53,222 nt of DNA, taken from assembly GCA_900555635.1 (NCBI GenBank), contig USLU01000033.1, positions 1-53,222 on the forward strand. The letters are read 5' to 3'. Source of the DNA: an uncultured Bacteroides sp. GTDB taxonomy: Bacteria > Bacteroidota > Bacteroidia > Bacteroidales > Bacteroidaceae. Shown here in pieces: positions 1 through 8,259 of this stretch. The notes beneath the pieces are model-generated. The model was given only the letters and a program-made list of their open reading frames with translations, searched no databases and had not been told where the DNA came from. The first letter of the stretch is position 1; each line of letters starts with the position of its first letter. Both the position numbers and the translations under genes were made by a program.

Positions 1-2
1 AT

Positions 3-86
3 GCCCAGATGGCGGAATCGGTAGACGCGCTGGTCTCAAACACCAGTGGATTCACTTCCATCCCGGTTCGACCCCGGGTCTGGGTA
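3..86 (+). tRNA. tRNA-Leu (anticodon CAA)
   Basis: The sequence folds as a class II tRNA. The acceptor arms at 3-9 and 79-85 pair over 7 bp, with a G-U pair at the first position, and A86 is the discriminator. The anticodon stem CTGGT/ACCAG encloses loop CTCAAAC, giving anticodon CAA, which reads UUG leucine codons. The T arm is CCGG-rich with loop TTCGACC. A variable arm between the anticodon and T stems fits leucine. CCA is not encoded. Confidence 0.95.
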
Positions 87-90
87 CTGA

Positions 91-130
91 AGCGGAGAAA
101 GTTGAAAAACTCTCTCCGCTTTTCTTTTCT
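91..130 (+). terminator. Rho-independent terminator of tRNA-Leu
   Basis: AGCGGAGA at 91-98 pairs with TCTCCGCT at 113-120 across a 14-nt A-rich loop. A T-rich run (tttcttttct) follows directly. It sits 5 nt after the tRNA. Confidence 0.85.
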
Positions 131-166
131 ACTCCTCGTAACTCGTTGGTTTGCTGATAGATTTAT

Positions 167-1126
167 TTAACTCAATATCGGTATATCGATTGTTTGGCTC
201 GATTCATTCCAGTTGTCAATAGTGAAATTGCCAGAAGACTCCTCAGAGAAAATGTCTCCTAAGGTTAGGGTGAGGGTCAATTTGGTATTAGCGGTTAAAG
301 GGTTGTCTAATGTCTGTTTAAACGTTTTTATAGTCCCGTTCTTAAGCATAATTGTTAACTGAAACTCCGGTTTTCCGATGGATGGAAAGAGCATAACGGT
401 GGCATTGCTCATTTGTGTGCCATCTACCGAACGTACTAATGGGAAAGATACAGTACGTGGATTTCCCTGAGGATATCCTGTATAGGCATTCAACTGTTCT
501 GAAATGTTAGTGATGCGAACTACCATACTGTCGATACTGGAACTGAGAATGCCATTATCTTTATTCTTGACGGTTACTTTAAGTCCGGCAACTACACGAT
601 GGAGAGATGCTTTTAAATCTTCTGTACCAATGATAGCAGGCTGAATAGCATGTACTAAGTCGAATACAGGATAATAAGTAGTGTCAGCGCCTATTTTGAA
701 TAGCCCAAAAGCTTGTTTCAATAAGTCTACTCCAAGAGTATAAGATGGTTCTTTTACCGCAGGAAAAGCATAAATAGGATTTTCATATTTAGGTGTACCC
801 CAATAAACCATGTTGTAGGTTCCGGTTGGCAATGATAACTCTCGATTGGTAGCATCGTCGTAGAATGTACCGTCTTTTACCTGATAATAGGCATAAAGTG
901 GAGTCAGCTTATTATTAACATAATTACCGAAATATATGGAAGTTCCCGCATTGCATGGTGATATAGTTAAGATACCAGTCAAGGGGCTTTGGCCACTAGC
1001 GGTAACTACATCCATAAAAATTTTAGGAGTAATTAATAGGTTATCTTCCGGACATGTCGTCGAATCATCATCTGCACAGCCAGCTAATAGTACAGCAAGG
1101 ACTGCATATGTTACTAATTTCTTCAT
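167..1126 (-). CDS. Lipoprotein, possibly FimB/Mfa2-type fimbrial accessory protein
   Basis: 319-residue protein with a hydrophobic N-terminus and a lipobox, LLAGC, giving lipidation at Cys17, so it is probably an outer-membrane lipoprotein. An acidic DDD stretch follows the Cys, typical of surface-exposed Bacteroides lipoproteins. The body is beta-rich. It contains a LPTGTYNMVYWG-like turn, a central segment LHRVVAGLKVTV and a C-terminal IDNWNE stretch. These resemble the FimB/Mfa2 and fimbrillin-like families that anchor or cap Bacteroidales fimbriae. The family call rests on style, not on an alignment. It is the last of four minus-strand genes but is separated from the next by 152 bp, so it may be transcribed alone. 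No pilin gene is nearby. Confidence 0.5.
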   Translation of the reverse strand: MKKLVTYAVLAVLLAGCADDDSTTCPEDNLLITPKIFMDVVTASGQSPLTGILTISPCNAGTSIYFGNYVNNKLTPLYAYYQVKDGTFYDDATNRELSLPTGTYNMVYWGTPKYENPIYAFPAVKEPSYTLGVDLLKQAFGLFKIGADTTYYPVFDLVHAIQPAIIGTEDLKASLHRVVAGLKVTVKNKDNGILSSSIDSMVVRITNISEQLNAYTGYPQGNPRTVSFPLVRSVDGTQMSNATVMLFPSIGKPEFQLTIMLKNGTIKTFKQTLDNPLTANTKLTLTLTLGDIFSEESSGNFTIDNWNESSQTIDIPILS

Positions 1127-1278
1127 TCTCAGTTAAGTTTTAGGTTATTAGTAACAGAGAACAGCATACAGGTTAAAAAGTTCTGTAATTCTGTAAGAAA
1201 GTAAGATCGGACCCATTCCATTACTATGTTTTCTTTGTCTGATAACGCAGTTGGTAATATGATAGATATGTGATACGT

Positions 1279-2226
1279 TTAGATGGATGATTTGTTTAAT
1301 AAACGCTTCTTGCCAAAAAAATAGTGGGATAAGTTTATCTTATCCATGCACCATGCTATAAATAGGCTGCCGCTGATAACGAAGGCTACTGATACGCATA
1401 GAAAACATAAACCGGATGGATCAAAATGAAATAGAGGGATTAGAACTTTAGAGGCTAAAGTAAAAATAGGGGAGAATAATAAGATAAATAAAGTATTCTT
1501 TCCTATAAAATGCAAAAGGTCTTTTATTCTGGTGGGTATATAACGGTATACTTTTAAGAAGAAGCTTATAGAAAGATACGTAATGATGATTCCTGCTAAA
1601 GTGGATCTATTCAGGTTCATGGGAAAATAGCATAATATCAAGAATGGGAATATGCTTAGAAAAGAAGGTTGGAATACAGAAAGAAAATTTAGTTTGCACT
1701 GTCTGATAATAATACCTATCATTAAATAGATAGCATTATCCATTGAAATAAGATTGAACCTATTTGATAATAGCCAGAAGTTGATTCCTAATAAAATAAA
1801 TAAAGAAATCTTATTTATTCGAGAACAGATTTTTCCTGTTGCATAATATATAGAATAGCCAATAATCAAGGTGTGCAAATACCAATAAGGTCCCATTGGA
1901 GAAATAAACACTTTATTTAATAAAAGTGATATAGAGATGTTTTCTACTTTTTCACGTACAGGTAATATGGCAGACATAAAGACATATCCAGTCTCCATTA
2001 TTGCATAAGGAATGAACAACCACAATATTGAAATAAAAAACTGCTCTTTCTCTTTTTTAAAGTTTGTCAGGTAACCTGAAATGATTAAAAAGGCGGGCAT
2101 GTGAAATGTATAAACGATTTGTTTGGCATATGGGTATTTGTCACCGATGTATGCCAGATGGAAGATGATCATAAGAATGATAAACACACTTTTTAGATAG
2201 TCTATCGAATAAATTCTATTTTCCAT
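1279..2226 (-). CDS. Acyltransferase family 3 membrane protein
   Basis: 315-residue polytopic membrane protein with about ten hydrophobic segments. The N-terminus (IDYLKSVFIILMIIFH) and the following FHMPAFLIISGY stretch match the acyltransferase-3 fold (OafA/WecH type). These proteins move acyl groups, often O-acetyl, onto cell-surface carbohydrates from the inner membrane. The expected early histidine (about residue 22) and the HMPAFLIISGY motif (about residues 42-52) are present, so the protein looks functional. It lies 19 bp downstream of a methyltransferase gene on the same strand and is probably co-transcribed with it. The acceptor cannot be read from sequence; no glycan-synthesis cluster surrounds it. 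Confidence 0.8.
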   Translation of the reverse strand: MENRIYSIDYLKSVFIILMIIFHLAYIGDKYPYAKQIVYTFHMPAFLIISGYLTNFKKEKEQFFISILWLFIPYAIMETGYVFMSAILPVREKVENISISLLLNKVFISPMGPYWYLHTLIIGYSIYYATGKICSRINKISLFILLGINFWLLSNRFNLISMDNAIYLMIGIIIRQCKLNFLSVFQPSFLSIFPFLILCYFPMNLNRSTLAGIIITYLSISFFLKVYRYIPTRIKDLLHFIGKNTLFILLFSPIFTLASKVLIPLFHFDPSGLCFLCVSVAFVISGSLFIAWCMDKINLSHYFFGKKRLLNKSSI

Positions 2227-2245
2227 GTCTGCGTGGTATATGTAT

Positions 2246-3028
2246 TTAGTGTTCTGTTTTCTTCAAGATATAGAAGCAGCTTGTACTAAAGAAATTCCTC
2301 AGGTATGGAATGGAAGAGATTGTTTTACTCAGTTTTCGTGGACTCAAGCCAAACTTGACTTCATAATGTGGATTTATGAAATACAGTTGTTGGTTTATAA
2401 TCTGGTATCCTGTATTCTCTACTAGCTTTCTGAATATCTCAATAGTGCACTTTGTAGCTTTTATATTTAATAATTCTTTCACAACATCCCTTCTCTCACC
2501 ACATACTTTCAGCATCCATTTATATAATATACCGGGAAGCAAATGAATGAAAGGAAAATGAGAAATGAATTTTCCCCGGGCAATCTGCTGATGCCCGCCA
2601 AATGGCATTTGCCAGGCAGGAAAGGCGATAAATAGGACTCCATCTGGCGATAGATAACTTTTTATGTCGGATAGGAATTGAGCTTTGTTCTCAATATGTT
2701 CAATTACGTCATGTATCAGGATAAGAGAAAAGTTGTTTTCTAATTCTTTTAACTCAAAAATGTCAGAAGCTATAAAGGTTCCTTTTTGTTTTTTTTCTGT
2801 GGAGAAAGTCCAAGCCTGCTTTATTCGTGAAGCGTCAATATCAACCCCAACAGTCTCACAACCCAATTCGGCAAAAGGAAGCAGATTGCCTCCTTCACCG
2901 CAACCCACTTCCAGTACTTTAGTTGGAATGTACCCGACGACTCTTTGAATATAAGGAATATAGTAGCTCTTGCTAGTCCGTGATTGTTCTTCAAAATAAC
3001 GCTTGCGGTTAATATGTCTTTCCTGCAT
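2246..3028 (-). CDS. Class I SAM-dependent methyltransferase
   Basis: 260-residue soluble protein. Motif I for S-adenosylmethionine binding is clear (VLEVGCGEGGNLLPFAELG, about residues 38-56), followed by the acidic motif VGVDID and the motif-IV-like stretch LILIHDVIEHI. These define a Methyltransf_11/23-type Rossmann methyltransferase, of the kind that acts on small molecules, lipids or sugars. The C-terminal half (after about residue 150) has no motif I recognise. It lies 82 bp after the sigma/barrel gene and 19 bp before the acyltransferase, all on the minus strand, so the three may form one transcript. The substrate is unknown. Confidence 0.8.
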   Translation of the reverse strand: MQERHINRKRYFEEQSRTSKSYYIPYIQRVVGYIPTKVLEVGCGEGGNLLPFAELGCETVGVDIDASRIKQAWTFSTEKKQKGTFIASDIFELKELENNFSLILIHDVIEHIENKAQFLSDIKSYLSPDGVLFIAFPAWQMPFGGHQQIARGKFISHFPFIHLLPGILYKWMLKVCGERRDVVKELLNIKATKCTIEIFRKLVENTGYQIINQQLYFINPHYEVKFGLSPRKLSKTISSIPYLRNFFSTSCFYILKKTEH

Positions 3029-3110
3029 TTTACTTTCTCCATTTTATCATTACTTATTAATAGGATAAACTTCTGAGCGGAAGACTGCGTAGCTGAGTAT
3101 GATTTGTATC

Positions 3111-4751
3111 TTACCAACTGAAACGTACACCGACCGGAATAGTAAATGTTACCGGATGCTCCTTACGAATGGTACGTAATTCACTTCCGTCAGGGATATA
3201 ATAATTGATTGTGGGTTCTATATAGAAGCTGGTATGGGGTGTGAAATGATATTGCATACCCATGCTTGCATTAATCGACCATTGTAATGGCACGTCCAAT
3301 GCCTGCTTGCTTATGTTCATAGGTATACTATCTGTTATGTGGTCTGTGCGAAGACTTCCTTTTAGTGGAATACCCACTTGTACCCCCGCTGTAGAGTAGA
3401 ATGAGAACTTTCGGAAACTTCCCCAACGATAAGAAATACGTAAAGGGATATCTACATAATGAATCTTTTGTGTCTCTTGAATACGATATTCTTCGCCTGT
3501 GGTAAATTCTGATTTCAGGAAAGTATATTGTAATCCTGTTTCCAGACTCCAGCGTTCATTAAGCTTCTTGTTTACTGATAGCCCGATGGTGATAGGAGCA
3601 TCATGGTGTTGATGTTCTATAATTTGCCCCTTGTTATTTTTGGCAATCTCCATTAATGCAATTGAGTCTCCCAAAGTACCTTCTTGATAGCGGGTATTCA
3701 GATACGTGTAATAATCTTCCCATGTGCTGACTTGCTGAGGAAAATCGGAACCGATTCCATCGGAATGTGGGGTGGCAATTAGTTTATACAAGCTCTGAGC
3801 TAGTTGCGGACCTACTGATCCAGCCAATATAAGCTTCCACTTCATCATTTTCTTTTTTCGATGCATGAAGGTGAATTTATCTACCGGATGAGGATTGGAG
3901 AGGGTGACTTTCGATGATTCGGAAGTATAGGTGGGTTGGATAGCGGATGGTACGGTTGCCACAATATCTTTTGTGGATAGAGTAGACTGAGCTTTCTCTG
4001 TATATACTGGTAGGGGGGCAATGGTTAGTGCCGGTAGTTGTGTGTGTACATCCTTCCGGCAGTAAATTTCCGGTAGAGGAGAATTTACTTGTGTATTTTC
4101 TGGTATCTTTTCTTCCTTTAAGTAGGGTGTTACTATCTTCAAAGAATCATTTTGCCTCTTTTTTCTATAAACAGGATTATAAAACAATGGTATGAGCAAT
4201 AGCAATAGTAAGATAAGAATGAAACGGTAGTTGAGAATCATCTTTTTCAGCATTACTTTGGCACGGTATAGTTGTGAAGACGATGAGTGGGGAGCAATAT
4301 TTAATAGATCACCTATCTCTTTATGAGGTAAACCTTCGAGTACTGCTAGTTTGAATACTTTAGAATAGCCTTCGGGTAGGCGTTCCACCAGTTCTATCAT
4401 CTGATCGTATGAAATAAAATCGGTCTTAAATGGATTTTCTAGTGGTTCATCTTCTTCGGATATTTCTGATAAGGGTATTGTGTGGAGGGCATTATTCTGG
4501 TTGAGATACCGGAGTGCAATGTTCTTCATTATGACGCCCATCCAGCTTTCCAGTTTTTCGGGATTGCGCAAGGAACCGATAGAAGTGAAGATCACAATAA
4601 AACCATCATGAAGCAGGTCTTGTGCAATTTGTCTTTCGGGTACGTAGTTCAGGCATATTCTCATCATCTTTCCTGAATATGTTTTGTAGAGCAAGTTTAA
4701 AGCCTGCTCATCTCCTTTCTGACATCGTTCTACAAAATCCTTTTTATCCAT
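3111..4751 (-). CDS. ECF sigma factor fused to inner-membrane anchor and outer-membrane beta-barrel
   Basis: 546-residue single open frame. Residues 1-172 look like a complete ECF sigma factor: region 2 (about 8-85, with DLLHDGFIVIF and LESWMGVIMKNIA) and region 4 (about 120-170, LPEGYSKVFKLAVLEGLPHKEIGDLL helix-turn-helix). A leucine-rich membrane segment follows at about 177-191, flanked by basic residues (YRKKR). Then come a polar, Pro/Ser/Thr-rich linker (about 200-300) and a C-terminal porin-like barrel (about 305-546) with alternating strands, ending in FTIPVGVRFSW, whose final aromatic fits a BAM beta-signal. Bacteroidota normally encode the sigma factor and its membrane partner separately; the Dma anti-sigma factors of B. 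thetaiotaomicron span both membranes. Here no anti-sigma domain is visible and the sigma part itself carries the anchor. My inference is a tethered sigma factor that reports on outer-membrane state. Confidence 0.8.
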   Translation of the reverse strand: MDKKDFVERCQKGDEQALNLLYKTYSGKMMRICLNYVPERQIAQDLLHDGFIVIFTSIGSLRNPEKLESWMGVIMKNIALRYLNQNNALHTIPLSEISEEDEPLENPFKTDFISYDQMIELVERLPEGYSKVFKLAVLEGLPHKEIGDLLNIAPHSSSSQLYRAKVMLKKMILNYRFILILLLLLLIPLFYNPVYRKKRQNDSLKIVTPYLKEEKIPENTQVNSPLPEIYCRKDVHTQLPALTIAPLPVYTEKAQSTLSTKDIVATVPSAIQPTYTSESSKVTLSNPHPVDKFTFMHRKKKMMKWKLILAGSVGPQLAQSLYKLIATPHSDGIGSDFPQQVSTWEDYYTYLNTRYQEGTLGDSIALMEIAKNNKGQIIEHQHHDAPITIGLSVNKKLNERWSLETGLQYTFLKSEFTTGEEYRIQETQKIHYVDIPLRISYRWGSFRKFSFYSTAGVQVGIPLKGSLRTDHITDSIPMNISKQALDVPLQWSINASMGMQYHFTPHTSFYIEPTINYYIPDGSELRTIRKEHPVTFTIPVGVRFSW

Positions 4752-5071
4752 ATTTTAATAAGATGCGTAAAAGTAGAAAAGACTGCATGGCTTTTCTGCT
4801 TTTAACATCTTAAAAGTAATAATGCAAAGACTAATGGGTAAGGTTTATAACTTCAATAGCTTACCCCGTTCAGAAGGTGCTTTGGAATGGATGGAAACAA
4901 ATTATACCTTTGTTAGTAACATTTCAGGTGTATGGCTTAACCAATCTGTATCCTATAAATAACAATTTTTCAGTTCTCTTCTTGCATACATTCATACATT
5001 TGCATCGGATTTCTTTTGCATATAAAAAGCAAGCAATAAAATCTTTGATATTAACCATTAAACAATGTACA
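4752..5071. other. Divergent intergenic region between sigma/barrel gene and susC-like gene
   Basis: 320 bp. It holds the promoter of the rightward PUL (4881-4912) and a leader of about 150 nt before the SusC start. A second TACATTTG box at 4995-5002 could be a downstream -7 but lacks a -33 partner. I could not identify a convincing promoter for the leftward sigma gene. Confidence 0.6.
4881..4912 (+). promoter_or_regulatory. Bacteroides-type promoter for the first SusC operon
   Basis: TTTG at 4881-4884 (-33) and TACCTTTG at 4905-4912 (-7) are separated by 20 nt, matching the Bacteroides consensus. Transcription would start near 4919, leaving a leader of about 150 nt before the ATG at 5072. 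Confidence 0.7.
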
Positions 5072-8000
5072 ATGAGAAAGACATTCTTGGAAAAGTGCAT
5101 AAATCTGCATTTATGCCGTGTTGCATTGGTACTGCTGATGCTGGTACCTGTTAGTCTTTGGGCTAACCCTTCTCAAAACAAAACCATTACGGGAGTTGTG
5201 ACATCCGGTACAGACAATGAACCATTGATTGGTGTCAGTGTCCAGGTAAAAGAAACTTCTACAGGTGGTATCACCGACATGGACGGTCGGTATTCTGTAA
5301 GTGCCCAATCAGGGCAAACGCTGGTATTCTCGTATATCGGCTACACCTCTCAAGAAATTAAAGTAGGTGCTTCTTCTGTTATCAATGTTTCTTTGAAAGA
5401 AGATACGGAGATGTTGGATGAAGTAGTAGTAGTGGGCTACGGTGTTCAGAAGAAGAAACTGGTAACCGGTGCTACTGTTCAGGTGAAAGGTGATAACATT
5501 GCCAAACTGAACACTACGAATCCTTTGCAAGCTATGCAAGGACAGACACCGGGTGTTAACATAGCTTCTACTTCCGGTCAGCCGGGTGCTGACATGAAGG
5601 TGACTATCCGTGGTCTGGGTACTGTGGGCAAGTCTGGTCCTCTTTATTTGATTGATGGTGTGGGTGGAGATATTTCTACTTTGAATCCCGCTGACATTGA
5701 AAGCATTGATGTACTCAAAGATGCGGCATCTGCTGCTATTTATGGTGCACAGGCTGCTAACGGTGTGGTATTGATCACTACCAAACAAGGTAAGGAAGGC
5801 AAGGCGATGATTTCGTTCGATGCTTATTATGGTGTACAGAATGTTGCGCGTAAAGCAAATATGCTCAATGCGGAACAGTATAAGGTGATTATGGACGAGC
5901 AAGCATTGAACTCTGGTAATGCACCCTATAATTGGGATTCATACAAAAGTATTTATAATGCAGACGGTAGTTTGATTGATACAGATTGGGTAGATGCTAT
6001 GTTTAAAGATAATGCTACTACTGAAAGCTATACACTGGGTGTTACCGGTGGTTCGGCAACCTCTACTTATGCTCTTTCTTTAGGATATCTGAATCAGGAA
6101 GGTGTGGTAGGTGGAAAAGATGTATCTAACTATTCACGTTATAACTTCCGCATCAACTCCGACCATAAGTTGTTGGGCGATCTTTTGAAGATTGGCGAGC
6201 AAGTAAGTTTTGTATATAAACAAAATAATGGTGTCAGTGTAGGTAATCAGTATAATAATACACTTCGCGGTGCATTTGGAAGTTCTCCATTATCTCCTAT
6301 TTACAGCGATAACGGTTACAATGGTAGTCCATATAATGATACTACCAATTCCGATTGGTACAATGCCGATGGTAACCCTTATGGAGCAATGATGACAAAT
6401 ACAAATAATGAAAATAAGAATGCTACTTTTGCCGGTAATATTTATGCGGAACTACAACCTATTAAGAACTTGAAGATCAGAACTGTATTTGGTGCGGTTT
6501 ATGGCTCATCAGAATATCGTAGCTTTACTCCAATGTATCAATTCTCTATTTATTCGTACAACACTACCCGTACAAAGGTTTCACAGAATATGAATACTAG
6601 CCTGGGTATGACATGGACGAATACGGCTTCGTATGACTGGACCATTAAAGACCATGCATTCAATGCATTGATCGGTATGGAATCTTATCGTTATGCAGGT
6701 TCATATGTTGGTGCACAGAATGGTAGCTTGAAAGAAGGTTTCGACGATTGGGATCATGCTTGGGTTAATAATGGTACAGCGACTAGTCAGGACGATGGAA
6801 TGAAGGCAGAAGGCAATCCGCATGACCAGTCACGTAGTGTGTCTTACTTTGGTCGTATAGGCTGGAACTGGAAAGAAACTTATATGATTAATGCAACTTT
6901 GCGTGCAGACGGTTCTTCTAAATTCGCCCGTGGTCATCGCTATGGTTACTTCCCTTCAGTATCGGCTGGTTGGACTATCTCTAACGAGAAGTTTATGGAA
7001 AGTACACAAAGTTGGCTCGATTTCCTAAAAATACGTGCTAGCTGGGGACAAGTAGGTAATCAGAACATCTCTAATTACCAGTATGCCGCTCCTATCAAAT
7101 CCGATCATACTTATTATATTTTTGGTACGCAGTATGGAGCATTGGCGCAATCCGGTTTCTGGGGTGCATATCCTAGCCGCTTGGCTAATGAAAAAATCAA
7201 ATGGGAAACATCTGAGCAAACTAACATTGGTCTTGATGCACGTTTCTTGAATAGCCGTTTAGGTTTGAATGCTGATTTCTATGTGAAGAAAACAAAAGAC
7301 TGGTTGGTTCAAGCTCCTATTTTGGCTACTGCCGGTACAGGTGGTCCGTTTATTAATGGGGGTGATGTAAAGAACACAGGTCTTGAACTTGCTCTGTCTT
7401 GGAATGATAATATCGGTAAGGATTTCAACTACAATATCGGCGTGAATGGTGCTTACAATAAGAATGAAGTAGGAAATATTCCTAGCGAAGATGGTATTAT
7501 ACATGGTTCAACCAACCAGTTGTATGACAATACTCCTGAATTCTATCGCGCACAGAACGGACATGCGATCGGTTACTTCTGGGGGTATCAGACCGCCGGT
7601 CTCTTCCAAAATAAAGAACAGATTGCTCAATGGAATGCTGATGGTAAGCATGGAATTTTGCAGGCAAATCCACAGCCGGGTGATGTTATTTTTGTAGATC
7701 AAAATAACGATGGTATCATTGATGATAAAGATAAAGTAGATCTTGGAACGGGTATGCCTGATTTTACTTATGGTTTCAATTTAGCTTTTAACTATAAAAA
7801 TTTCGATTTCTCTCTAGTAGCTAACGGCTCTGTAGGAAATAAGATCGTTCAGTCTTATCGTAACCATACTAATAAGGTGTCTAACTATACAACAGCTATT
7901 CTTGACCGTTGGACTGGTGAAGGTACTTCCAATCGTATTCCGCGTGTTACAGATACTAATATAAACTGGCAATTCTCCGACCTTTATGTGCATGACGGTG

Positions 8001-8242
8001 ATTTCTTGCGCATTAGCAATATCACAATCGGATACGACTTTGCTAAACTTATTAAGTGTAAGGCAATCAGTCAGGCTCGTTTGTATGCTCAGGTACAGAA
8101 TGCCTTTACATTCACCAAGTACGATGGTATGGATCCGGAAATTGGATATGGTACTGAAGACAATGGTTGGGTATCGGGTATTGACTTGGGCTACTATCCT
8201 CGTCCACGTACTATTCTTGTGGGTGTAAATCTTAAGTTCTAA
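5072..8242 (+). CDS. SusC-like TonB-dependent transporter (galactan-type PUL)
   Basis: 1056 residues from the ATG at 5072; the frame is open further upstream, but this start is followed by a good signal peptide (ending near SLWA) and the upstream stretch is leader. A carboxypeptidase-D-like domain comes next (ITGVVTSGTDNEPLIGVSV to SYIGYTSQEI). Then come the TonB box region DEVVVVGYG, the plug (VTIRGLGTVG; VLKDAASAAIYGAQAANGVVLITTK) and a 22-strand barrel ending in VGVNLKF, whose final Phe fits a BAM signal. It would import oligosaccharides across the outer membrane using TonB energy, with the SusD protein 17 bp downstream as lid. It is the first gene of an operon with SusD and a surface lipoprotein. 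The neighbouring beta-galactosidases suggest galactan-derived oligosaccharides. Confidence 0.93.
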   Translation: MRKTFLEKCINLHLCRVALVLLMLVPVSLWANPSQNKTITGVVTSGTDNEPLIGVSVQVKETSTGGITDMDGRYSVSAQSGQTLVFSYIGYTSQEIKVGASSVINVSLKEDTEMLDEVVVVGYGVQKKKLVTGATVQVKGDNIAKLNTTNPLQAMQGQTPGVNIASTSGQPGADMKVTIRGLGTVGKSGPLYLIDGVGGDISTLNPADIESIDVLKDAASAAIYGAQAANGVVLITTKQGKEGKAMISFDAYYGVQNVARKANMLNAEQYKVIMDEQALNSGNAPYNWDSYKSIYNADGSLIDTDWVDAMFKDNATTESYTLGVTGGSATSTYALSLGYLNQEGVVGGKDVSNYSRYNFRINSDHKLLGDLLKIGEQVSFVYKQNNGVSVGNQYNNTLRGAFGSSPLSPIYSDNGYNGSPYNDTTNSDWYNADGNPYGAMMTNTNNENKNATFAGNIYAELQPIKNLKIRTVFGAVYGSSEYRSFTPMYQFSIYSYNTTRTKVSQNMNTSLGMTWTNTASYDWTIKDHAFNALIGMESYRYAGSYVGAQNGSLKEGFDDWDHAWVNNGTATSQDDGMKAEGNPHDQSRSVSYFGRIGWNWKETYMINATLRADGSSKFARGHRYGYFPSVSAGWTISNEKFMESTQSWLDFLKIRASWGQVGNQNISNYQYAAPIKSDHTYYIFGTQYGALAQSGFWGAYPSRLANEKIKWETSEQTNIGLDARFLNSRLGLNADFYVKKTKDWLVQAPILATAGTGGPFINGGDVKNTGLELALSWNDNIGKDFNYNIGVNGAYNKNEVGNIPSEDGIIHGSTNQLYDNTPEFYRAQNGHAIGYFWGYQTAGLFQNKEQIAQWNADGKHGILQANPQPGDVIFVDQNNDGIIDDKDKVDLGTGMPDFTYGFNLAFNYKNFDFSLVANGSVGNKIVQSYRNHTNKVSNYTTAILDRWTGEGTSNRIPRVTDTNINWQFSDLYVHDGDFLRISNITIGYDFAKLIKCKAISQARLYAQVQNAFTFTKYDGMDPEIGYGTEDNGWVSGIDLGYYPRPRTILVGVNLKF

Positions 8243-8259
8243 TTCTAAAACATATAAGT

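Noticed and set aside
3..130. tRNA-Leu as an integration site for an island
   Set aside because: No integrase gene and no repeat of the tRNA 3' end were noticed in the window.
4877..5071. Longer N-terminus for the first SusC
   Set aside because: The frame is open, but the extension overlaps the promoter at 4881-4912 and lies before a normal signal peptide beginning at 5072.
4920..5071. Riboswitch in the SusC leader
   Set aside because: The leader is long but I could not match it to a known riboswitch class and saw no strong hairpin.
5309..5902. Leftward 197-residue frame within SusC
   Set aside because: It is antisense to the conserved plug domain; composition is that of a shadow frame.
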